DNA of 36,005 nucleotides from Dehalococcoidia bacterium. Its GTDB lineage: Bacteria > Chloroflexota > Dehalococcoidia > Tepidiformales > Tepidiformaceae. Position 1 is the first letter of the stretch. The number at the start of each line of letters is the position of its first letter. Location: assembly GCA_022451885.1 (NCBI GenBank), contig JAKUNN010000001.1, forward strand, positions 1 through 36,005. The letters run 5' to 3'. Shown one piece after another: positions 1 to 8,997 of the stretch. The notes under the pieces are model-generated. The model saw only the letters and a list, made by a program, of their open reading frames with translations. It searched no databases and was not told the DNA's origin. The position numbers and the translations under genes are program-made.

Positions 1-2
1 AA

Positions 3-455
3 AAACAGGGTCACCCAAAGGAAATTATGCAAGTACTCGAATTCAATGCACGCTTTGGCGACCCTGAAACACAGGTCCTTATGGTCAGACTGAAAAGTGA
101 TTTATTTACAATATGTAGAAGTGCTGTTGATTCCCTAGAAGGTATGACAATTGATTGGTCCCCTCGTCCTGCAGTCGGGGTAGTCATTGCGAGCGGGGGA
201 TATCCGGAATCATATAGCACAGGGCATGTGATTACAGGACTAGAGGATGTAGACCAGGGGATACAGATTTTTCATGCAGGAACAAAACGTGAAGGAAACG
301 AAGTAGTTACATCTGGCGGCAGAGTACTTACTGTTGTGGCAGATGGAAAAAATCTAGAAGAAGCCCGTAAACGAGTTTATGACAATATAGAACGTATCAA
401 GTTCAAAGGATCATTTTTCCGCAAGGACATTGCAGTTATGGAGGCAAAATCTTGA
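3..455 (+). CDS. purD: Phosphoribosylamine--glycine ligase, C-terminal part (5' truncated by window edge)
   Basis: Frame open from base 3; VLEFNARFGDPETQ motif typical of the PurD ATP-grasp/C-terminal region; followed by purE. Confidence 0.93.
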   Translation, partial: KQGHPKEIMQVLEFNARFGDPETQVLMVRLKSDLFTICRSAVDSLEGMTIDWSPRPAVGVVIASGGYPESYSTGHVITGLEDVDQGIQIFHAGTKREGNEVVTSGGRVLTVVADGKNLEEARKRVYDNIERIKFKGSFFRKDIAVMEAKS

Positions 456-919
456 GTACACCACTAGTAGCCATTCTCATGGGATCAAAAAACGATATGA
501 GCCAAATGGAACCAACAGAAAAAGTCTTAACTTCTCTGGACATCCCTTTTGAAACAAAGGTAATGTCTGCACATCGTAATCCGGACAAGGTTCGAGATTT
601 TGCAAAAACTGCAATAGATTCCGGCTTCGAAATAGTTATATGTGCTGCAGGAGGTGCTGCGCATCTACCTGGTGCTGTCGCTGCAAATACAACGCTACCG
701 GTAATTGGCGTACCACTCCCAACAAGTGATGTAGCTGGTGGGCAGGATGCAGTTTTTGGTGTTTTACAAATGCCTCCAGGTGTTCCGGTTGCTGGAGTCG
801 CAGTTGGCGGATGGGGAGCTCGAAATGCTGCTTATTTAGCAGCAGCAATCCTTTCCTTAAAGCACGATGATATAAAGAAAAATTATACTGAATTCCGCAC
901 TAAACAAGCAGAAGGGTAG
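452..919 (+). CDS. purE: N5-carboxyaminoimidazole ribonucleotide mutase
   Basis: ILMGSKNDM, SAHRNPDKV, AAGGAAHLPG motifs; TTG start overlaps purD stop (TTGA). Confidence 0.95.
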   Translation: MSTPLVAILMGSKNDMSQMEPTEKVLTSLDIPFETKVMSAHRNPDKVRDFAKTAIDSGFEIVICAAGGAAHLPGAVAANTTLPVIGVPLPTSDVAGGQDAVFGVLQMPPGVPVAGVAVGGWGARNAAYLAAAILSLKHDDIKKNYTEFRTKQAEG

Positions 920-922
920 CTA

Positions 923-2215
923 ATGATCCCGAGATACTCAAGACCAGAAATGTCTTCTATTTGGACAGAACAAGCCAAATATGAGCAGTGGCTAGAGGTT
1001 GAAATTGCCGTCTGTGCAGCCCGGGCTAAAACTGGGGAAATTCCGGCAGAAGCAGTGGATCGAATAAAAAAAGATGCTGATTTTAATATAGATGATATTG
1101 CCAAATATCAAGCGATTACCCACCACGATATGACAGCATTCTTGCAATCAGTTGCGGAAAACATTGGAGATGATGCCCGATATGTTCATTATGGGCTTAC
1201 TACAAGTGATGTTTGGGATACAGCTACAGGCCTACAACTAAGAGATGCTTGCACAATTTTGTTGGAAGACTTAACAAAATTAAATAGTGCCTTAGAGAGC
1301 CTTGCACGGAAGCATAAAGATACTCTTTGCGTAGGACGAACACACGGCGTCCATGCAGAACCAACTACCTTTGGGTTAAAGATTGCTGTATGGGTAGATG
1401 AAATGCGTCGCAACAAAATAAGACTAGAACAGGCAACCCAAACGATTGCTACAGGCGCAATTAGTGGCACAGTTGGTACCCATGCTTCAATTAGTCCAGA
1501 CATCGAAGACATGGTTTGTAAAGAACTTGGGTTAAGCGTTGAACCAGTTTCAACTCAAATTGTCCAACGTGATCGACATGCGGAATTCCTAACTACAGTA
1601 GCAATTATTGGCGGTTCTCTAGAGAAATTTGCAACAGAGATTAGAGGTCTTCAAAAGACAGAGGTCCGTGAAGTTGAAGAACCTTTTGCAGAAGGGCAAA
1701 CGGGTTCAAGTTCAATGCCCCACAAACGCAACCCTGAAAAATGCGAAAGGATCACAGGAATAGCACGAATACTACGTGGTTACGCAAGTACAGGACTGGA
1801 AAATATAGCCCTTTGGCATGAACGGGATATTAGCCATTCTTCAACAGAACGCGTCATTCTTCCAGACGCCTGTCTTCTTCTTGATTATGCACTGGATATG
1901 TTCACAGATATCGTCTCCAGACTCCAGGTTTACCCGGAAAGAATGCTGCAAAATATGGAGGCTACGCACGGCCTTGTATTTTCACAGCGAGTGTTACTGG
2001 AATTGGTTGAGGCAGGTTTAAGTAGAGATGATGCGTATGGAATCGTTCAACGTAATGCAATGGAATGTTGGGGAACAGGTCAATCATTTCTAAAACTATT
2101 ATCAGAAGATGAAAATGTTACAGCGCATTTGGATGAAGCCCAATTACGTTCGCTATTTGACTACAACTACTTTCTCAACAATTTTTCAGTAACCTTCGAA
2201 AGATTAAGCCTATAA
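923..2215 (+). CDS. purB: Adenylosuccinate lyase
   Basis: Fumarase/aspartase superfamily signature GSSSMPHKRNP; TTSDVWDTA and GRTHGVHAEP motifs. Confidence 0.96.
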   Translation: MIPRYSRPEMSSIWTEQAKYEQWLEVEIAVCAARAKTGEIPAEAVDRIKKDADFNIDDIAKYQAITHHDMTAFLQSVAENIGDDARYVHYGLTTSDVWDTATGLQLRDACTILLEDLTKLNSALESLARKHKDTLCVGRTHGVHAEPTTFGLKIAVWVDEMRRNKIRLEQATQTIATGAISGTVGTHASISPDIEDMVCKELGLSVEPVSTQIVQRDRHAEFLTTVAIIGGSLEKFATEIRGLQKTEVREVEEPFAEGQTGSSSMPHKRNPEKCERITGIARILRGYASTGLENIALWHERDISHSSTERVILPDACLLLDYALDMFTDIVSRLQVYPERMLQNMEATHGLVFSQRVLLELVEAGLSRDDAYGIVQRNAMECWGTGQSFLKLLSEDENVTAHLDEAQLRSLFDYNYFLNNFSVTFERLSL

Positions 2216-2230
2216 ACTCTAGCAAAATGA

Positions 2231-3166
2231 ATGAACAAACCAAAACACGAATGGAAAAGGTACCAAATGTCTGATGTAATTCTTGAAACAAACCTACCCG
2301 CACCAAAGTACAGTGGAAAGGTCCGTGACACTTATGACTTGGGTGATAATACCCTGCTTATCATTGCAACTGATCGCATCTCAGCACTAGATGCAGTCTT
2401 ACCTACAGGCATACCAAATAAAGGAAAGGTACTAACATATCTCTCTTCTTGGTGGTTCAACCGCATTGCTAACGTAGTCCCACATCATATGCTTGCAGTA
2501 GTCGACTCAACTAATGCAACAGACCTGCTTCCATTTGAATTGCCCCCTGAACTTCATGGACGTTCAATGCTTGTCCGAAAAGCGGAACGTCATAATGCGG
2601 AGTGTATTGTACGTGGTTATCTAAGCGGATCAGGATGGCGTGATTACAAAAAAACAAGTTCTGTTTGCGGAATTCCTTTACCCGAAGGCCTTGAAGAGTC
2701 AGGGAAATTACCGGAAGACATTTTTACACCTTCGACCAAAGCTGATATTGGTCATGACGAGAATATCAGCTACAAAGAACTTGTTGAGATTGTAGGAGAG
2801 GATGTAGCCAATAGCATGGAAAAACGCAGCATAGCTGTCTACACATACGCGCACACCGTTGCTCTTGAACGTGGAATCATAATAGCGGATACCAAATTTG
2901 AATTCGGATTGCGCGAAGAAGAAACTATCCTCATTGATGAGGTTCTCACTCCAGATAGCAGTCGTTTTTGGCCTGCCTCTAAGTACGAACCTGGCCGATC
3001 ACAAGAAAGTTTTGATAAACAGCCTGTTAGAGATTGGCTCTCAAAAAGTGGCTGGCAAGATGGCGAGGAACTGCCATCTGTACCGTCTGACGTGGCCAAT
3101 GAAACAAGTGAGCGTTACTTAGAAGTCTACAAAATACTTACAGGTGAGGACCTTCCAATTGCCTAA
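2231..3166 (+). CDS. purC: Phosphoribosylaminoimidazole-succinocarboxamide synthase (start may be ATG 2267)
   Basis: GKVRDTYDLGDNTLLIIATDRISALDAVLP and VRGYLSGSGW motifs; homologous region begins near MSDVILETNLP at 2267. Confidence 0.95.
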   Translation: MNKPKHEWKRYQMSDVILETNLPAPKYSGKVRDTYDLGDNTLLIIATDRISALDAVLPTGIPNKGKVLTYLSSWWFNRIANVVPHHMLAVVDSTNATDLLPFELPPELHGRSMLVRKAERHNAECIVRGYLSGSGWRDYKKTSSVCGIPLPEGLEESGKLPEDIFTPSTKADIGHDENISYKELVEIVGEDVANSMEKRSIAVYTYAHTVALERGIIIADTKFEFGLREEETILIDEVLTPDSSRFWPASKYEPGRSQESFDKQPVRDWLSKSGWQDGEELPSVPSDVANETSERYLEVYKILTGEDLPIA

Positions 3167-3413
3167 TTTTTCCGCAACCGTTTCAGTCACGCTTAAGACC
3201 ACTGTGAACGACCCAGAAGGACTCACAATCGCATCGGCACTCCATTCCCTTGAATTTGAAGATGTCCAAACTGTTCGTGTAGGAAAAATTTTCACTATAA
3301 CTCTGCAAAGCTCCACAAAAAAGAGTGCAGAACAACAAGTAGATGAAATGTGTAAAAGACTCCTGGCAAACCCTGTGATTGAAACCTATTCATTTAAAGT
3401 AGTGAAAAACTAA
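3159..3413 (+). CDS. purS: Phosphoribosylformylglycinamidine synthase subunit PurS
   Basis: FSATVSVTLKTTVNDPEGLTI...VRVGKIFTITL matches PurS; TTG 3159 preceded by GAGG at 3146-3149 is a better start than the track's GTG 3144; overlaps purC stop. Confidence 0.88.
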   Translation: MPNFSATVSVTLKTTVNDPEGLTIASALHSLEFEDVQTVRVGKIFTITLQSSTKKSAEQQVDEMCKRLLANPVIETYSFKVVKN

Positions 3414-3429
3414 CCCACAGAACTACTTT
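3396..3429. terminator. Inverted repeat AAAGTAGT-18 nt-ACTACTTT spanning both convergent stop codons
   Basis: Arms 3396-3403 and 3422-3429 are exact reverse complements; followed on + by TCTTTT. Confidence 0.5.
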
Positions 3430-4058
3430 TCTTTTAGATGGCAGGAATCATTATGTCGGGTAATAGTAATTTGGCCACGTAATTCCTCCAGCTCTGTAAT
3501 AGCACAATTACTTGTACGAAAGACTCCAAACTTCTCAGCAGGTAATCCCATTACTGAACTACATATCGCGTCAATAACACCACCATGAGTAACAGCAACA
3601 CAGATCGAATCAGGACCTGCTTCCCTCACAATCCTCAAATATTCAGTGATCGCAGCATCTACACGTTCTCGAAATTTATCGGAACCCTCAGCACCTGGAG
3701 GTTCAGGCCGAATATCACGCCAAAAATCCATATAATCTTCCGGCAAATCTTTAAAGGGAGTCCCCGTCATCTCACCAAAATCATATTCCATCAAGCGCCT
3801 ATCAAAGCTAAGAAAACTATTTGAGCTATCTTCAGAAATTGATTTAGTTAGCGAAGCAACTATTAATTCTGCTGTTTCACGAGCACGCCGTAATGGACTA
3901 GCGAAAAGGCTTATAACTGGTAAGGAATCCAGCAACTTACCAACACTTTGGGCTTGTTCTCTTCCGCGAGCTGTAAGCGCATAGTCACCGCCTTGACCTT
4001 GAACAACACGTAACGCATTACCTTCAGACTCCCCATGACGAATCAAAAAAAGAGGCAT
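3423..4058 (-). CDS. Histidine phosphatase family protein (phosphoglycerate mutase-like)
   Basis: LIRHGESEGN N-terminal RHG motif; ASPLRRARETAE; VTHGGVIDA. Confidence 0.92.
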   Translation of the reverse strand: MPLFLIRHGESEGNALRVVQGQGGDYALTARGREQAQSVGKLLDSLPVISLFASPLRRARETAELIVASLTKSISEDSSNSFLSFDRRLMEYDFGEMTGTPFKDLPEDYMDFWRDIRPEPPGAEGSDKFRERVDAAITEYLRIVREAGPDSICVAVTHGGVIDAICSSVMGLPAEKFGVFRTSNCAITELEELRGQITITRHNDSCHLKEK

Positions 4059-7000
4059 TACTCAGTAAGCCTGCGATACAGGGCAGGTAATCGATAAGGC
4101 AAAGACTCTATGTCTGCCACCACTTCATAACCCATGTCTTCACACATGGTTTTTAAATAGTCATGCCCTGCACGATCCACAGTTAATGCAAAAGGCGTAA
4201 TCCCGTCTCGCTTCGCCTCATTAAGTGCTTGTTTTGTATCGTGTATTGCATACTCTTTTTCCGTTCGATCTCGACCATAACCATGATCTTGTGGACGTCC
4301 ATCACTCAGCAAAAATAAGATTTTAACTTTAGCACCAGTTTCATTTAATTTCGTTGTTGCGTGGCGAATTGCTGGACCCATTCTTGTAGACCGAATTGGT
4401 GCAATTTGGTCGATACGCTTTTTAATTTGTGGTCCAAATACTTCCTGGAAATCTTTTATTACAAAAAACTCGACGTTATCTCGGCCATAACCACTAAAAC
4501 CATAAATTCCGTATTCGTCCCCAATCGTTTCTAACGCAGTAATTAATAAAACAGTGGCTTCTTTTTCAAGATCAATGATTCTTTTAGGCGGCTCCGACAT
4601 TTCTTGGCGACGTTTTGAAACCCACCAAGAAAGATACTTCCTTGGGTCATCATCAACATCACTGGAAGGCCTCTCACGTTTAGCTATCTCTTCATCTGTA
4701 CTAGCAGACATGTCCAACAAAAAAGCTATCGCTACATCCCGCTCAATTTTGTTGCGCCGCCAATAAATCTTTTCTGCCGGAGTAACACCAGCTCGTACGT
4801 CAACCATCCACTCGATTGCGGGATCAAGATCGATATCCTCGCCATCAGCAAGCTTCTTCATTTTTCGAAACAGTTCTGGTTTCATCAACTCAAATTGTTT
4901 TCTCGTCTGTGCAACAAGACCAGAATGCTCAAGGAGCGCCTCTTCATAAAAATCTTCATCACCCTGTCCAAGTGCTTGTTCCTGTACCGCACACCAACGA
5001 GGCTTGTAATCGTGTGCACGGAAATCCCACTCATCGTAATAGTAGGTGGTGATCACAGGAACAAGGGGTTCCTCACCTTCCTCTTCTCCTGTCGAATTAT
5101 CTGATTTCGTTTCATTCCCCTGTATATCCATTTCGCTAATCGGCGTTCCAGCTTCTTTCAAAAGATTAGAAAGAAACATCCCTGTAGTTGTCTCTAAATC
5201 ACCTTCAAGCAATGCATCAAGATCAAGATCAGCAGACTTTTCCAATAATTCAGCTAACTGCTCTTCGGTTAGGGCATCCTGTGAAAATTCACCGCCTTCT
5301 CCCATTTCCAAATCATCACGTAGATTCATAAGCAACTGCACGAGTTCAGGCTTGAAATCACCGCGGAAATCTACATCTTCAGGACTTTCATAGTCAGTAT
5401 CATTTTCAATCTCATCACCAGATTGAAGTTGTTCGGTACCCTCACCCATTTCGGTTGAATCAAGTGAAAACATCTCATCATCAGGATCCATTTGACTCCA
5501 CTCACTATCATCCTCATCCTTTTTATTCGGTACCGACAACGCGATGTTATATAGTCGTAAAGCAGCTTCAGCCGCATCCTCAACAGTCGCATTCTCATCG
5601 GTTAGACGAGCAAGTATGCCAATGCCTTGGCCCATAACTTCCATTTTATTTTTTGGCCATCTGACTGCATCAAGACCATCAAGGCTCACACGTAAAAGAT
5701 TTTCAACAAACGCTTGCCTCAATGGCAATTCTGAGATTTCTGGACGTTTTTGTACTTCTTCGCCTTGAAGTTGATTAAGAGCCTTTCGAATACCTCCGTA
5801 CTCGCGCTTTATAGCAGCATCTATACGCGCATCCTCAGATATTTCGTATAGATCACTCCCCAATTGTCGATTTTGGAAGAGGTCAAAAAAACGTTCAAAC
5901 GGTGTCACAAAACCAGAATTTTCACCTTCCTGCTCCTTGAGAAGCTCATCTCGCAAATTAGTAAAAAGAGTTGCTGGTTTTTTTAAATCAAAATCAAAGG
6001 AACCAAATTCAAGATGTGCAGCCTGATGAGTAACAAAAACTTTTAGAGCAGCGAAATTTTCTTCTTTAGAAGAATATCGCTCCATAAAAACAGGCACATA
6101 AATACTAGATCCTTCAGTACTCGCAACATGCTCATCTACCCATCCAATTCCCTTTTCAGTCAAAGCAGCTGTTGATTGAACACTAACATCACGACCAGTA
6201 AGAGCCTTAGCATAAAGTCGTAAAATTTCCCCAACTTTTGTGAGTTCAATTCTTGCACTTAATTTTTCAAGAACATCTTCTCCACGACTAGACTGCAGCC
6301 TAAAGTACGCTTCCCCGCCATCAAGTGAAGATTCCAATATATTTAGACCAGATTCATGCCAACTTGGCAACGCTTCAATACGTATTTTTTCCAGTACTGT
6401 TGGGGTATTGGATATGAAGTCCATTGCAGCGACAGGAGAAATTAATGAGATTGCATGTGCAAGTTCAACAATAGGACGGTGATAATCACGCGAAATCTGG
6501 CCCAAAGCCGCAGCTCCAGACTCAAAAGAACTCAACATTGCGCGTGTGTTCTGTTCGGCAACCCTCGTTGCTAACTGCAAAAAATCGTCACGACTCGGAG
6601 CGTTTACACTTTGTATAAGGGGAGCACCACGCTCAAAATAAATTCGTGAATCAGCCCACGAGGTCTGAGTAAGTTTTAGTCCAAATGACAAGTAAGCTAG
6701 CCGATCAGCTTCTTCCAGCGTTCCCAAAACTTCAGCAGCTGTTGAAAGGCATGAGGCTGCAAGCTCATAAGAATGTCGGGCCAATTCGTCAAGAAACTCA
6801 ACCAGACGACGGGCTTCTTCATCAGAAAGGATACCTAGTAAATCTGGACTGGCTTCAAAAAATTGACCAGCTAAAGACGACGATTTCCAATTACCTTTAT
6901 AAAGACTCTTTCCCAAAATTCCCCAATCAGTTATAGAAGAAAAACCAGGTACATTAACAACCTTGGGGGCACTTTTAAGAAAAGCCACTGCAAGAGGGGC

Positions 7001-7294
7001 GCTATCAGCTGTAAGATCGTTAGCCAGATCGCCTAGATCCTTATAAATTTGCCAGGTTGTTCCTTCTGGCATTAGCGAACTGGCACGAAAATACTCAGCA
7101 GCAGCTTCCCATGAACGTAAACTTGTCTGCATGATTGACATGCCAGATTCAACCCAACTTATAAGCTCATCCTGGGAAAGATTCTTATCCAAGGTTCGAA
7201 GGCTTTCTTCAAACGCCAAAAAAAGAGGATCTGGAAAACCTTCAAATCTGTCACGATATCTTAAAAGTAATTCTTCTGCACTTGCTGACATCAA
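4058..7294 (-). CDS. NorD/CoxE-type von Willebrand factor A domain protein, 1078 aa
   Basis: C-terminal VWA with MIDAS DMSAST and LLSDGRPQDHGYGRDRTEKEYAIHDTKQALNEAKRDGITPFALTVD, typical of NorD; overlaps the phosphatase start and follows an AAA+ partner. Confidence 0.87.
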   Translation of the reverse strand: MMSASAEELLLRYRDRFEGFPDPLFLAFEESLRTLDKNLSQDELISWVESGMSIMQTSLRSWEAAAEYFRASSLMPEGTTWQIYKDLGDLANDLTADSAPLAVAFLKSAPKVVNVPGFSSITDWGILGKSLYKGNWKSSSLAGQFFEASPDLLGILSDEEARRLVEFLDELARHSYELAASCLSTAAEVLGTLEEADRLAYLSFGLKLTQTSWADSRIYFERGAPLIQSVNAPSRDDFLQLATRVAEQNTRAMLSSFESGAAALGQISRDYHRPIVELAHAISLISPVAAMDFISNTPTVLEKIRIEALPSWHESGLNILESSLDGGEAYFRLQSSRGEDVLEKLSARIELTKVGEILRLYAKALTGRDVSVQSTAALTEKGIGWVDEHVASTEGSSIYVPVFMERYSSKEENFAALKVFVTHQAAHLEFGSFDFDLKKPATLFTNLRDELLKEQEGENSGFVTPFERFFDLFQNRQLGSDLYEISEDARIDAAIKREYGGIRKALNQLQGEEVQKRPEISELPLRQAFVENLLRVSLDGLDAVRWPKNKMEVMGQGIGILARLTDENATVEDAAEAALRLYNIALSVPNKKDEDDSEWSQMDPDDEMFSLDSTEMGEGTEQLQSGDEIENDTDYESPEDVDFRGDFKPELVQLLMNLRDDLEMGEGGEFSQDALTEEQLAELLEKSADLDLDALLEGDLETTTGMFLSNLLKEAGTPISEMDIQGNETKSDNSTGEEEGEEPLVPVITTYYYDEWDFRAHDYKPRWCAVQEQALGQGDEDFYEEALLEHSGLVAQTRKQFELMKPELFRKMKKLADGEDIDLDPAIEWMVDVRAGVTPAEKIYWRRNKIERDVAIAFLLDMSASTDEEIAKRERPSSDVDDDPRKYLSWWVSKRRQEMSEPPKRIIDLEKEATVLLITALETIGDEYGIYGFSGYGRDNVEFFVIKDFQEVFGPQIKKRIDQIAPIRSTRMGPAIRHATTKLNETGAKVKILFLLSDGRPQDHGYGRDRTEKEYAIHDTKQALNEAKRDGITPFALTVDRAGHDYLKTMCEDMGYEVVADIESLPYRLPALYRRLTE

Positions 7295-7307
7295 CTAAAA
7301 GGCCTTC

Positions 7308-8198
7308 TTATTCAAAAATTGAAGAAACTACTTCCTCAAGGCTACGCTGTACTTCCTGATCGTCTGTTAATGACCAAGTAACTGCTACCTGTGCTGCCCT
7401 TCGCGGCGAAACACCCTTGGTTATTAAACGACCGGCGTATATCAAGAGACGCGTACTAACACCTTCACCCAAACCATGCTCCTTCAGATTACGCACTTTC
7501 TCCCCTAATTTTGCAAGTTCAAGCGCCATAGCCAAATCAACACCCGATTCATGAGCAATAATCTCCCCTTCTAAATCTCTCTCGGGGTAAGTGAATTCTA
7601 TAGAAATAAACCTTTGACGAGTCGAGTGCTTTAAGTCCTTCAAGGCACTCTGGTAACCAGGGTTATAGGAAATTACCAAGAGAAAACCATCGGCAGCCTC
7701 AACCACCTGACCTAATTTTTCGATCGGTAAAAGCCGTCTGTAGTCAGTCAAAGGGTGAATTAGAACAGTCGTATCCTTACGAGCTTCAACAACTTCATCC
7801 AAATAACAGATCGCACCTGCCTTCACTGCACGAGTTAAAGGACCATCAATCCAATGGGTTCCATCTGTATCAAGTAAATAACGTCCTACAAGATCACTGG
7901 CAGTAAGATCCTCGTGGCAGGCGACTGTAACAAGTGGGCGCTGACTATCATTACTATTCGTCTTTTTTGAGCGACTCTTTTTGCTACTGCCTCCCTGGTG
8001 ACCCAGCCGATAAGACATGTATTCAACAAAACGAGTCTTACCACAACCAGTAGGCCCTTTCAAAAGAACAGGTACACGTTGATCATATGCAGCCTCAAAT
8101 AACTCGATTTCATCGCCAAGAGGCCTATAATAAGGTTCTGCTGAAACCGTAAACTCTTCAGCAGATAACACAACAGCATTTGTTTGATTTTGAGCCAA
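7308..8198 (-). CDS. CbbQ/NirQ/NorQ-type AAA+ ATPase
   Basis: Walker [18 protein letters not shown], Walker [26 protein letters not shown] start with AGGAG upstream. Confidence 0.92.
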   Translation of the reverse strand: MAQNQTNAVVLSAEEFTVSAEPYYRPLGDEIELFEAAYDQRVPVLLKGPTGCGKTRFVEYMSYRLGHQGGSSKKSRSKKTNSNDSQRPLVTVACHEDLTASDLVGRYLLDTDGTHWIDGPLTRAVKAGAICYLDEVVEARKDTTVLIHPLTDYRRLLPIEKLGQVVEAADGFLLVISYNPGYQSALKDLKHSTRQRFISIEFTYPERDLEGEIIAHESGVDLAMALELAKLGEKVRNLKEHGLGEGVSTRLLIYAGRLITKGVSPRRAAQVAVTWSLTDDQEVQRSLEEVVSSIFE

Positions 8199-8202
8199 GA
8201 AA

Positions 8203-8823
8203 CTACTCCTTTGTAAACATATGAGTCACGCGTTCAAGCAAATCGACCCACAATTTTTCAAGTAAATTATTTAATTCTTCAAGAGAACTATTATTTTCTA
8301 CGATTACATCAGCTGCTTCAATTCGTTCACTATTCGTGAGCTGTGAGGCAATACGAGCACGAGCAGCATCTTCATCTAAACCATTACGCTCCTTTAAACG
8401 AGCTATAGCTGAATCTTCGGAAACCACTGTAACCCAAACTTGATCCGCCATATCCTGCCACTGAGCCTCTAGTAGGACCGCGGCTTCTAACACCACTATC
8501 TGACTACCAGCAACTTCTAAATTAGATAACTCTTCAGAAGCTAATCGCCGAATTCCTGGCCAAACAATGTCAGTTAAACGTTTCAATTCTGTAGGATTTC
8601 CAAATACCTTACTACCTAAGGATGCGCGATCAATTGTTCCATCTTTAGAAACCACATCATCGCCAAACGCAGCTACAACACTTTTAAATGTAGAAGTATC
8701 TGGCTCATAGGTACGATGTCCAAGCAAATCAGCATCAATAACAGGAATACCTTTGTTTCGAAAATAGTCTCCTACTGTGGACTTACCACTTGCAATACCA
8801 CAGGTCAGACCAATTACATACAT
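8203..8823 (-). CDS. coaE: Dephospho-CoA kinase
   Basis: [22 protein letters not shown]-loop; [24 protein letters not shown]. Confidence 0.94.
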   Translation of the reverse strand: MYVIGLTCGIASGKSTVGDYFRNKGIPVIDADLLGHRTYEPDTSTFKSVVAAFGDDVVSKDGTIDRASLGSKVFGNPTELKRLTDIVWPGIRRLASEELSNLEVAGSQIVVLEAAVLLEAQWQDMADQVWVTVVSEDSAIARLKERNGLDEDAARARIASQLTNSERIEAADVIVENNSSLEELNNLLEKLWVDLLERVTHMFTKE

Positions 8824-8997
8824 TGATGAACCTTCTCTTTTTGTGACAGTTTAGGTAATTTCAATTTATAACCCTAAACCGATAGCATACCGGTGGGCGA
8901 ACAAGACTAGCAACTACGTAACAAAATCTTTTTATAGTTGTTACAGTATCAGTCAAGAATTGTAGAATACTTTAACCGGAATCACGTAGGGAGTTTT

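Noticed and set aside
5371-5598. Minus-strand 75-aa Met/Arg-rich ORF and numerous plus-strand ORFs within 4554-6936
   Set aside because: They overlap the well-supported NorD-like gene in other frames; compositions are by-products of its acidic low-complexity coding sequence.
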